Source: Planctomycetota bacterium (GTDB taxonomy: Bacteria; Planctomycetota; Planctomycetia; Gemmatales; Gemmataceae). From it: a DNA stretch of 64,000 bases. Shown piece after piece: positions 53,910 through 62,850 of this stretch. The notes under the pieces were generated by a model. The model had not been told where the DNA came from. It did not search any database and saw only the letters and a program-made list of their open reading frames with translations. The translations under genes and the position numbers were made by a program. Within the stretch, counting starts at the first letter, position 1; every line of letters begins with the position of its first letter. The stretch lies in the NCBI GenBank assembly GCA_009920765.1, contig RFZJ01000001.1:105774-169773 (forward strand), given 5' to 3'.

Positions 53910-56363
53910 TTATTCCCGTGTAATAAATTCATCAAGGTTAAGCAAAGCACGAGCCACCAAGAACCAGTCTGAAGGTGATGGATTTGCAGAACCATTTTGA
54001 TGAAGCAATCGTGTGATAATTTCAACCTCAGATGGCTTGGGCATTCTGGCCAGACAAATCAAAAAAGCTTGATTGATTCGTTCGACATCCGAAGAGGAAT
54101 AAGATGCAAGCCGGTTGCTTAATTCCCTTGCGAACTCAACATGGGCTTCATCATTAAGAAGAGTCAAAGCCTGCAAGGGAGTATTGGAGCGGTTTCTGCG
54201 GGTGCAGGAAGATACAGCATCAGGGGCATCAAAAACAACCAGGTTAGGGTGGGGAGCAGAACGCCAGAAATGAGTGTACATACCCCTTCTATAACGGTTT
54301 GCCCCACTATTGGGTTTCCAATTTTTAGGGACCTGGGTGAAGCTGTAAACACCCTCTGCCTGCGGGGGAAAAACACTGGCACCACCAATCTTGCTGTATA
54401 ACAAACCTGAGGATGCCAACCCCACATCACGAACAATTTCAGCATCCAGTCGAATTCGATTTTGACGGTAAAGCAAGCGATTTCGCGCATCGATCTTTTC
54501 GTATTCAGGCCTGCTTTTTGAAGCTTGCATGTACGTTGCAGAAGTCACCATCAACCGGTGCATCGATTTCACGCTCCAGCCTTGATTTCTGAACTCTGTA
54601 GCAAGCCAATCAAGCAACTCTGGGTGAGTAGGCAATGTGCCTTGAGTTCCAAAGTCATTCTCTGTTTCAACAATCCCCACACCAAAGAACACCTGCCAGA
54701 ACCTGTTGACCGTCACCCGGGATGTCAGGGGATTGTCCTTATCGAAAAGCCAGTTCGATAAATCCATCCGGTTGGGTTTGGGGCTACGAAGAGAATGCAA
54801 AACTTGAGGAACGCCTGATTCAACCGGTGCTCCCTTGCGGGTAAATTCGCCCCCCAGATGTATGTTTGTTGATCTTGGCTTTGCCATTTCCTGAACCACA
54901 AGAGTTGAATCAATTTCTGGAATTTCTTCCTTCGTCTTAAATATTTCCGCATCTAAAGAAGCACGTTTTTCATTAATTAAACCCTGGGTAAGTGCAACAA
55001 AGGCATTGGGCGCAATGACCATTCCAACAATGTGACGCATTCTATCCACCTGCCTGAAGTAGGCTTCGATGCTTCGCTCTTGGGAAGGGGTTCTGCCATT
55101 GGGCGCTATACCTATGATTTCATTGATCAATGGGGGAAGGAGTTCTCGCTCTTTGGATTGTATTTTTAATTCCAGCGCAGCGATCTTGGCGGGAGTCAAA
55201 GGGTCCAATTGCTTTTGAGAAGTCTCAAGTTTTTTCAAATAAAGCTTTAACTTATCTCGTTTTTTAATCTCATCCTGTGGTGCCAGCTCCAGGTTTGGCT
55301 CATCCACCGTATTGAAGAATGCAAAGAACTGATAATATTCCTTCTGGGTAAGCGGATCAAACTTATGGTCATGACATTGACAACACCCAACCGTAAGGCC
55401 CAGCCAAACCGTGCCTGTTGTATTCACCCTATCCACCACCGATTCAACACGGAATTGCTCCTTGTCGATCCCACCCTCTTGATTAATTGAAGTATTTCGG
55501 TGAAAGCCTGTTGCAACCTTATCATCCAAGGTTGATCCCGCAACCAAATCCCCCGCAAGTTGCAGGGTGGAAAAACGATCAAATGGCATATCAGAATTCA
55601 AGGCAGAGATAACCCAATCGCGATATTTCCAAATCGATCGCGGGCCATCGATGCTGTAGCCATTTGAATCGGCATAGCGTGCCTGATCCAGCCAAAGCCT
55701 GGCCCATCGTTCGCCATATTGCGGAGAATCCAACAACCGGGCAACCACCTTCTCGTAAGCATTGGGAGATTTATCATTGAGGAAGTTTTCAACTTCGATT
55801 GGAGTAGGGGGAATTCCCGTTAAATCAAGTGAAACCCTACGAATAAGCGTGGAACGATCGGCTTGGACCGAAGGTGTCATCTTGTCCTTGGCAAGCCTGT
55901 TCATGACAAAATAGTCGATAGGATTCCTACACCAATCTTTATCAGCAACGACGGGAAGCGCAGGTTTGGTTATAGGCAAAAAAGACCAGTGAGTTGTTTT
56001 TTTGACATCCTCAACCGCAAGGGCTTCGGAAGCGGGAAGCTTTGCACCTGAATCAATCCAGCTACGAAGAAGTGAGATTTCATCCTTGGAAAGTTTCGGG
56101 CCCTTAGGAGGCATCTGCTCCACATTCTCTTTGCCTGTTAAAGCATGAAGAATAAGGCTTTCGCTGCTTTTGCCGGGCAGCACCGCGGGCCCGCTATTTC
56201 CGCCTTTGAGGATTGCACGGGCACTATCCATTCGGAATCCACCACGCTTACTTTCAGCATTATGGCAACTTACACAAGAACGAACAACAAACGGCTTGAT
56301 CTCCCGATCAAAGTCTGGGGTGAGATTAAAATTCAGTGTGATTAAGAAAGCAATCAAATGCAT
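53910..56363 (-). CDS. PSCyt1-PSCyt2-PSD1 cytochrome-type protein
   Basis: 817 residues, the classic planctomycete three-domain form. N-terminal signal, then a PSCyt1 module with CXXCH heme motif (VVRSCVSCHNAESKRGG and the distal Met in QMPPKGPKLSKDE), then DUF1549 (RRVSLDLTGIPPT, YGERWARLWLDQARYADSNGYS, a second CXXCH in GCCQCHDHKFDP), and DUF1553 (NRFWQVFFGVGIVETENDFGTQG, ATYMQASKSR, NTPLQALTLLND). ATG 56363 follows an in-frame GTG at 56375. It is the first gene of the operon with DUF1501 and the GHFH oxidoreductase. Presumed redox role at the cell surface; substrate not known. Confidence 0.92.
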   Translation of the reverse strand: MHLIAFLITLNFNLTPDFDREIKPFVVRSCVSCHNAESKRGGFRMDSARAILKGGNSGPAVLPGKSSESLILHALTGKENVEQMPPKGPKLSKDEISLLRSWIDSGAKLPASEALAVEDVKKTTHWSFLPITKPALPVVADKDWCRNPIDYFVMNRLAKDKMTPSVQADRSTLIRRVSLDLTGIPPTPIEVENFLNDKSPNAYEKVVARLLDSPQYGERWARLWLDQARYADSNGYSIDGPRSIWKYRDWVISALNSDMPFDRFSTLQLAGDLVAGSTLDDKVATGFHRNTSINQEGGIDKEQFRVESVVDRVNTTGTVWLGLTVGCCQCHDHKFDPLTQKEYYQFFAFFNTVDEPNLELAPQDEIKKRDKLKLYLKKLETSQKQLDPLTPAKIAALELKIQSKERELLPPLINEIIGIAPNGRTPSQERSIEAYFRQVDRMRHIVGMVIAPNAFVALTQGLINEKRASLDAEIFKTKEEIPEIDSTLVVQEMAKPRSTNIHLGGEFTRKGAPVESGVPQVLHSLRSPKPNRMDLSNWLFDKDNPLTSRVTVNRFWQVFFGVGIVETENDFGTQGTLPTHPELLDWLATEFRNQGWSVKSMHRLMVTSATYMQASKSRPEYEKIDARNRLLYRQNRIRLDAEIVRDVGLASSGLLYSKIGGASVFPPQAEGVYSFTQVPKNWKPNSGANRYRRGMYTHFWRSAPHPNLVVFDAPDAVSSCTRRNRSNTPLQALTLLNDEAHVEFARELSNRLASYSSSDVERINQAFLICLARMPKPSEVEIITRLLHQNGSANPSPSDWFLVARALLNLDEFITRE

Positions 56364-56449
56364 CGTGGGGTACACCTATCTAGTACTTGATTATTGCCAT
56401 TAACACAAAACTGAGCAAGTAAAAAAGACCATTGTAAAAGTAGGCGATG

Positions 56450-59356
56450 CTAAGTCCCCTGCTTCAAAGAAACCATGTTTTCAGCAATCAATTTAACTTG
56501 GGAGGCCAAATCCGCTTGAGTTTCCCTTTGTTGCGCAACAACCTCGACAGGAGCGCGTTGAACAAAGCTTTCGTTGGAAAGTTTAGCTTCGATGGATTGA
56601 ATCTGTTTTTGTTTTTCAGCCATCATTTTTTCCAAGCGGGCAATCTCGGCCTTCACATCAATCAAGCCTGCAAGGCTGATATACGCTTCGAAATCAGGGT
56701 GAACATGGGATGCAGATTGCGAAGGGCGAGTTACCAATGGTCCGCATTCCAAACCGCCTACTCCCCCCAAGTGCGCTAAAAAGGGCTTTAAAGACTTAAG
56801 ATCGGAAGCAATTGCATCAGAGCAGCGCACCTTAATATCAAGCATCTTTTTTACATCGAGAAGATATCGGTTTCGAACATCCCTGATCGCCCGAACCAAT
56901 TCCTGCATACGCGCTATTCGAGCTTCGATTTCGGGTTGATGCCAGGCTTTGGGATAACTTGGCCATGCTGCAATGACCACGCTTATTTCCGCCTGCACAG
57001 GTACAGGCAACCCACGCAACGGAGCAACTTCCCCCAGGGCCTTCCAGATGGTTTCCGCAAGAAATGGCATGAATGGGTGAATCAATCGCAAGATGGCATC
57101 CAAAACCCCCGCAAGAACTCTTTGGGCAACAGGCTTGGATTCATCTTTCAGCCTGCCTTTACTCATTTCGACATACCAATCACAAAATTCCGTCCATATG
57201 AACTCATACAAAGTTCGAATCGATTCACTGAAGCGGAATGATTCAAGATGCATGGTTAATTCCTCGGTGGTTCGCTGCAACCTGCTCAGCAACCATCGAT
57301 CTTCCAAAGGAAGAGAAGCAATATCAACAGGTGCAGGTTGATAACCTTCGAGGTTCATAAAGAGAAAGCGAGCAGCATTCCAAAGCTTGGTGGCAAAATT
57401 ACGACCTTGCTCGAAGCGTTCAGATCCCTGCGTAGCCGTGGGCAATTCAGGATCAGGGGTAGGCCACGGCCCTCCTGGCCTGAAGGTTTTCTTGCAACTT
57501 GGGCAAGTGATTTTCTTGGTCCGCATGTACATGTGCTCTTGCTTCACCGTCACCAAGGTTTCGCAATGAGGGCAGATGTTGCCAACGGGCATCCTGCTGT
57601 CCTGCGTTTCGGTTGCAAGGTGCGCCATCTGATACCTCAAAGCATCAGCGCCATAACGGGAAATGATATCAAGCGGATCAATACCATTGCCCTTGCTCTT
57701 ACTCATTGTTTCTCCAAAACCATCGAGGATTTTGGGATGAATGTAGACCTTGTGAAAGGGTATCCTGCCTGTATTGAACAGCCCTGTCATCACCATGCGG
57801 GCAACCCATAGGGTGATGATATCCCTGCTGGTAACCAGGACACTGGTAGGGTAATACTTTGCAAGTTCCCTGGTTTGCCCGGGCCAACCCAGGGTGGAAT
57901 GTGGCCACAAGGCGGAACTGAACCAAGTATCGAGAACATCTGCGTCTTGAACAATTCTAAGATCCCCGCCCAAAGCATCTTCCGGGATATCGGTCAACGA
58001 GCAAACAAGCCATTGATTATTTTCATGATCCCAAATCCAACAAACATCATCACGGTTGGCAAAAGCCTTCTTCAAATCTGATTCATCGCATTTTGCATAC
58101 CATATTGGGATTCGATGCCCCCACCAAAGCTGCCTACTAATACACCAATCGCGCTTTTCACCAAGCCAATCTAGGTAGGTATCTGCATAGCGTTCGGGAG
58201 TAAATTTAACCTTACCGTCCTTCACCGCATCAATTGCAATCTGAGCTAGGTGATCCATCTTTACAAACCATTGGTCGGAAAGAAATGGCTCAATGGGGGT
58301 TTTGCTTCGGTCACTATGCGCCAACTCGATATCACGGTCTTCTCGGCCCTCGTAGAATCCAAGCTTTTCCATATCTTCAGTAACGCGCTTCCTTGCCTCG
58401 TAGCGATCAAGTCCGGAATAAACGCCAAAACCATCCTTGATGGTTCCATCGTTTGCAAGAATGTTAATCATGGGCAGATTATGCCTTAAACCACAGGCAT
58501 AGTCATTTCGATCATGAGCAGTAGTAACTTTGACAGCCCCGGTACCAAATTCTTTCTTTACAAGAATGCCATCTGCAATGATGGGAATTTCGCGCCCAGC
58601 AAGCGGGATTAAAACCTTCTTTCCCACAAGGTGGGTGTAGCGTTCATCTGAAGGATGAACTGCAACAGCAACATCGCCCAACATTGTTTCAGGGCGTGTT
58701 GTGGAAAATCGAATAAATTCATCAGAGCCAGAAACAGGGTATCGAAAAGTCCAAAATCCACCTTTGACTGTTTCGGTAAAAGTTTCATCATCCGCAACAG
58801 AAGTCTGCAGGTGGGTGTCCCAATTGACAAGCCTTTTACCCCTGTAGATGAAGTTTTGTTTGAACATTTGAAAAAAAGTGGCCCGAACCGCAAGGGCACA
58901 AACAGGATCGAGAGTAAAACGGGTTCGTTCCCAATCACAACTTGCACCGATTTCGCGCAACTGCCCCAGAATTCGTTTCTCGTACTGATCTTTCCATTCC
59001 CAGATCCGATTGACGAGTTTCTCCCTGCCAAGCTCATGCCTGGTCTTACCATCTTCTTCCTTGACTCTTCGTTCAACAACGGCTTGTGTTGCAATGCCCG
59101 CATGATCTGTCCCGGGCATCCAAAGCACATTGTATCCCTGCATTCTGCGCCAACGGGCAAGAATATCCTGCAGCGTGCTATTAAGGGCATGACCAAGGTG
59201 AAGAGCCCCTGTAACATTGGGCGGGGGTATGACTATGCAATAAGGTTCGCCCTTGGCTTCGGGGTTGGCATGAAAAAAATTGTTGTCCTCCCAAAACTTC
59301 AAACAATCCTGCTTGGCCTGATGGGGTTCATACTGCTTAGGCAATTCACTCGACAT
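56450..59356 (-). CDS. valS: valyl-tRNA synthetase with zinc-ribbon insertion
   Basis: Charges tRNA-Val. 968 residues: HLGH (HIGH) at 53-56 in PPNVTGALHLGHALN, editing (CP1) domain, KMSKS-type TMSKSKGN at 550-557, anticodon-binding domain, and a C-terminal coiled-coil arm (LIDVKAEIARLEKMMAEKQK). Between the catalytic core and the anticodon-binding domain is an additional zinc ribbon, Cys595/Cys598 and Cys618/Cys621 (CX2C-X19-CX2C), not found in the well-known bacterial ValRS. 56 bp downstream of cimA on the same strand. Confidence 0.96.
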   Translation of the reverse strand: MSSELPKQYEPHQAKQDCLKFWEDNNFFHANPEAKGEPYCIVIPPPNVTGALHLGHALNSTLQDILARWRRMQGYNVLWMPGTDHAGIATQAVVERRVKEEDGKTRHELGREKLVNRIWEWKDQYEKRILGQLREIGASCDWERTRFTLDPVCALAVRATFFQMFKQNFIYRGKRLVNWDTHLQTSVADDETFTETVKGGFWTFRYPVSGSDEFIRFSTTRPETMLGDVAVAVHPSDERYTHLVGKKVLIPLAGREIPIIADGILVKKEFGTGAVKVTTAHDRNDYACGLRHNLPMINILANDGTIKDGFGVYSGLDRYEARKRVTEDMEKLGFYEGREDRDIELAHSDRSKTPIEPFLSDQWFVKMDHLAQIAIDAVKDGKVKFTPERYADTYLDWLGEKRDWCISRQLWWGHRIPIWYAKCDESDLKKAFANRDDVCWIWDHENNQWLVCSLTDIPEDALGGDLRIVQDADVLDTWFSSALWPHSTLGWPGQTRELAKYYPTSVLVTSRDIITLWVARMVMTGLFNTGRIPFHKVYIHPKILDGFGETMSKSKGNGIDPLDIISRYGADALRYQMAHLATETQDSRMPVGNICPHCETLVTVKQEHMYMRTKKITCPSCKKTFRPGGPWPTPDPELPTATQGSERFEQGRNFATKLWNAARFLFMNLEGYQPAPVDIASLPLEDRWLLSRLQRTTEELTMHLESFRFSESIRTLYEFIWTEFCDWYVEMSKGRLKDESKPVAQRVLAGVLDAILRLIHPFMPFLAETIWKALGEVAPLRGLPVPVQAEISVVIAAWPSYPKAWHQPEIEARIARMQELVRAIRDVRNRYLLDVKKMLDIKVRCSDAIASDLKSLKPFLAHLGGVGGLECGPLVTRPSQSASHVHPDFEAYISLAGLIDVKAEIARLEKMMAEKQKQIQSIEAKLSNESFVQRAPVEVVAQQRETQADLASQVKLIAENMVSLKQGT

Positions 59357-59412
59357 TTAAACAATCCCTTAGAAACCTTGGACTTCGAAAAAGTAACAGG
59401 AGAACTGCACTC

Positions 59413-60993
59413 CTACTTTGCTTCGGCTTGCTCGCGATCCTTGATCAGTTTGTACTCGATACTATCCACCAAGGCCAACCACGAAGCTTCCACAATATTT
59501 TCACTGACTCCTACCGTGGACCATACATCGCGTTTGTCCTGCGATTCAATAATAACTCGAACTCTTGCAGCAGTTCCAGCACGGGCATTCACCACACGCA
59601 CCTTGTAATCTGCAAGATGTAGGTCCGAAAGATTCGGAAACAACGGAAGAAGGGCTTTCCTTAATGCTCCGTCTAGTGCATTAACCGGGCCATCGCCTTC
59701 GCTAACCGTGTGGGCCTCAGAAGTACCATGGCGAATTTTCACCGTGGCTTCAGTTACCGGCAGCCCATCTTTCATCATCTCAATATTTACGCGATACGAA
59801 AGCCTTTCAAACAATGGTTCGTACATGCCTGCAGCCTTGCGCACCAGGATTTCAAACGATGCTTCTGCTGCTTCAAACTCATAGCCAGCATTCTCCAGAT
59901 CTTGAACTTGATTAAGAATCTTGGTCATCAAGGCACGATCACCTGTGAAGTCAAACTTCGAAGTTTTACTGAGAATGGTGGCTATCCCTGATAGCTCGCT
60001 TACAAGGATCCGCCTTTGATTTCCGACGATGGATGGATCAATATGTTCGTAACTGCGAGAAACCTTGGCAACGGCATGGGTATGCATGCCTCCTTTATGC
60101 GCAAAAGCACTGGCACCCACAAAAGGTTGACCATTTCGAAAATTCATGTTCGCAGTTTCATACACATACCTCGACAACTCGGTAAGGTGCTTCAAACTTC
60201 CCTCCGTCAACACCTTGTAATTCTGCTTTAGTGCAAGATTGCCCAAAACACTGATAAGATCAGCATTGCCACATCTTTCTCCGATTCCATTGATCGTGCC
60301 CTGAACTTGAGTTGCGCCCTTTGCGACCGCAGCCAGAGTATTGGCAACGCCTAGCTCACAATCATTATGGCAATGAATCCCCACTTGGGTCTGGGGCTTT
60401 AACGCAGCACGAACCGAAGCAACCCCAGAGGCAATCCCATCGGGCAAGGTGCCACCATTGGTATCGCAAAGGATAAGAACAGTTGCACCGGCCGCTTCAG
60501 CAGCCTGAAGGGTTTTGATGGCGTAATCGGGATTGTTTTTAAACCCATCAAAGAAATGCTCTGCATCATAAAAGATCTCGCGCCCCTGATCCTTGCAATA
60601 GCGAATGGAATCAGAAATCATAGCAATATTTTCTTCAAGCGTGGTACCTAGAATTTCGGTCACATGCAAGTCCCAGGTTTTACCTACGATCGTTATGAGA
60701 GAAGTTTCAGCATCCAACAAAGCCTTGATACAAGTATCGTTGGCGGGCAGGACTCCTTTTCTGCGAGTCATTCCAAAAGCCGAAACCTTGGCATGCTTGA
60801 GATTTAGCTTACGCACTTCCCTGAAGTATTCAAAATCCTTGGGGTTGGACAAAGGATATCCGCCTTCAATAAAATCCACTCCCAACTCGTCAAGTTTTTT
60901 GGTAATGTGCAATTTGTCCTGGAGGGAGAAATTAACCCCTTCGCCTTGGCTGCCATCGCGCAAAGTGGTGTCATAAATAAAGACGCGCGTCAT
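59413..60993 (-). CDS. cimA: (R)-citramalate synthase
   Basis: Condenses pyruvate and acetyl-CoA to citramalate, first step of a threonine-independent isoleucine route. 526 residues. HMGL-like barrel starting MTRVFIYDTTLRDGSQGEGVN; metal His in GIHCHNDCELGVANTLAA; NGIGERCGNADL; then the LeuA-type C-terminal allosteric domain. The start ATG 60993 fits the family; the frame is open to 61062. The family (CimA rather than 2-isopropylmalate synthase) is supported by the FIEGGYPLSNPKDFEYF segment. Uses pyruvate and acetyl-CoA, which the PDH genes at 18.5-24 kb connect. Confidence 0.93.
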   Translation of the reverse strand: MTRVFIYDTTLRDGSQGEGVNFSLQDKLHITKKLDELGVDFIEGGYPLSNPKDFEYFREVRKLNLKHAKVSAFGMTRRKGVLPANDTCIKALLDAETSLITIVGKTWDLHVTEILGTTLEENIAMISDSIRYCKDQGREIFYDAEHFFDGFKNNPDYAIKTLQAAEAAGATVLILCDTNGGTLPDGIASGVASVRAALKPQTQVGIHCHNDCELGVANTLAAVAKGATQVQGTINGIGERCGNADLISVLGNLALKQNYKVLTEGSLKHLTELSRYVYETANMNFRNGQPFVGASAFAHKGGMHTHAVAKVSRSYEHIDPSIVGNQRRILVSELSGIATILSKTSKFDFTGDRALMTKILNQVQDLENAGYEFEAAEASFEILVRKAAGMYEPLFERLSYRVNIEMMKDGLPVTEATVKIRHGTSEAHTVSEGDGPVNALDGALRKALLPLFPNLSDLHLADYKVRVVNARAGTAARVRVIIESQDKRDVWSTVGVSENIVEASWLALVDSIEYKLIKDREQAEAK

Positions 60994-61141
60994 CGTAAAG
61001 CCATCCCACAAAAGAAGAAAACAGAAACGGGACCAATGGCCCGAAAAACAACAATAAGACATTAAACCAAGAGGGTATAAGTCTGTCCACTACAGGAAAA
61101 GCAACTTTGCCTGCCTGAGGGGGCGACTTGCCTGCATAAAC

Positions 61142-62770
61142 CTAACCATGAGGGAGCTTGGATTCAGCAAAAGTAGGCGGACAACCAAGATGTCTGAACC
61201 AGTTTGCATCATCTTTTTTAGGATAATCCAGCCTGAAATGGGTACCTCGCGATTCAGTTCTTTGCCTTGCAGAGAATATCATAAGGCGTGCTACGGTAAG
61301 CAAATTTGCCAACTCCCACCCTTCCCGGGTCTGAAATTCCCTTCGTAATGCATACCTGCACCAAAATCCTACCGTGCGCTCCGCCTCTGCCAATCCCTCT
61401 TCATTCCGAACAATTCCCATGTACCGTACCATCAAACTTCGCAGCGAATTAGTAACATCTGTAATATCAAGTTCACCTTCGTTATCAGGTTTGACATTTA
61501 ACTTAATCGGGGGTACCTCAAAGCGATCGGACATTTTTCTTGCTTCACTTACAGCACCATCCGCACATAATTTCCCATAAACCAGGCCCTCTAAAAGGCT
61601 GTTCGATGCCAATCTATTTGCGCCATGCAATCCACTGGAGGTTACTTCCCCCGCCCCCCAAAGACCGGGAATATTGGTTCGACCAAGGCCATCGACTTCT
61701 ACTCCACCAATCATGTAATGCGCCCCAGGGCGTACAGGAATGCGATCGGTACGGATATCCAATCCAAAGTTCATGCAAACTTTGGCAATTCCAGGAAATC
61801 GCATCATGACTTTTTCAGGATCAAGGTGGGAAAGATCCAGATACACATTGGGATGCTGGGTTTTATCCATGGTGCGAACAATAGCCTGTGCAACCACATC
61901 GCGGGGAGCCAACTCACCCCTGGAATCTTCTTCGAGCATGAATCGATGCCCATTCTTATCAAGCAAATATGCCCCCTCACCACGAACAGCCTCGCTAATT
62001 AAGAATCTACTTGAACCCGCAACATAGAGAACGGTGGGATGAAACTGCATGAATTCCATATCCCGCAACTTTGCACCGGCCCTGTAGGCAGCAGCCATGC
62101 CGTCTCCCGTTGCAACAGGTGGGTTCGTGGTTTCACGATAAACCATCCCCACCCCGCCACTCGCCAGAATGACCTGCTTGGCCCATATAAGAAGCTTTCC
62201 CCTGCGATGTCTGTGCACCAAAACACCAACACAACGGCCTTCGTGAGTAATAAGATCAAGCGTAAAAGTCTTTTCCCAAACTTCAACATTCTTGGCTTCG
62301 CGAACCCGATCAATAATCGCCCTCATCACCTCGTGCCCTGTGGCATCCCCCAATGCATGAACAATACGATGATGGCTATGTCCACCTTCCTTACCCAAGG
62401 CAATATGCCCTTCATCCAAATCAAATTTTGTCCCGATACTAACGAGGTTACTAATTTGCCCAGGCGCCTCGCGAATTACCATCTCAACAATCGAACGGTC
62501 GCAAAGTCCGGCACCAGCAACAATGGTATCTTCGACATGGTTTTCAAATCGATCTTCAGGTGAAAGAACCCCTGCAATGCCCCCTTGAGCGTAACTTGAG
62601 TTGCTTTGAGCTATTTTATCTTTGGTTACAACAAGGACTCGCAAGTCATCTGGAACAGACAATGCTGACCTCAAACCAGCAATGCCACCACCAATAACCA
62701 AAATGTCCGTAAAGACATGTGGAGTATGCTTAGGATGAAAGCGGACCAGATATCGTTGTGGAAATGCCAT
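61142..62770 (-). CDS. nadB: L-aspartate oxidase
   Basis: FAD enzyme that makes iminoaspartate for NAD synthesis with NadA. 542 residues: FAD motif DILVIGGGIAGLRSAL, SNSSYAQGGIAGVL, the flavin/substrate region EGGHSHHRIVHALGDATGHEVMRA, catalytic-region GVEVDGLGRTNIPGLWGAGEVTSSGLHGANRLASNSLLEGLV, and C-terminal helical domain. ATG 62770. nadA and nadC are not adjacent. It lies between cimA and the repeat protein gene, with gaps of 148 and 80 bp on the same strand. Confidence 0.95.
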   Translation of the reverse strand: MAFPQRYLVRFHPKHTPHVFTDILVIGGGIAGLRSALSVPDDLRVLVVTKDKIAQSNSSYAQGGIAGVLSPEDRFENHVEDTIVAGAGLCDRSIVEMVIREAPGQISNLVSIGTKFDLDEGHIALGKEGGHSHHRIVHALGDATGHEVMRAIIDRVREAKNVEVWEKTFTLDLITHEGRCVGVLVHRHRRGKLLIWAKQVILASGGVGMVYRETTNPPVATGDGMAAAYRAGAKLRDMEFMQFHPTVLYVAGSSRFLISEAVRGEGAYLLDKNGHRFMLEEDSRGELAPRDVVAQAIVRTMDKTQHPNVYLDLSHLDPEKVMMRFPGIAKVCMNFGLDIRTDRIPVRPGAHYMIGGVEVDGLGRTNIPGLWGAGEVTSSGLHGANRLASNSLLEGLVYGKLCADGAVSEARKMSDRFEVPPIKLNVKPDNEGELDITDVTNSLRSLMVRYMGIVRNEEGLAEAERTVGFWCRYALRREFQTREGWELANLLTVARLMIFSARQRTESRGTHFRLDYPKKDDANWFRHLGCPPTFAESKLPHG

Positions 62771-62850
62771 ACTTCAAGGATAGAGCAAAACATGATATTT
62801 TTCCATGCTTTGCTGCCAATTCTAGAATAAAAAGCTTAGTAAAACCCTGA

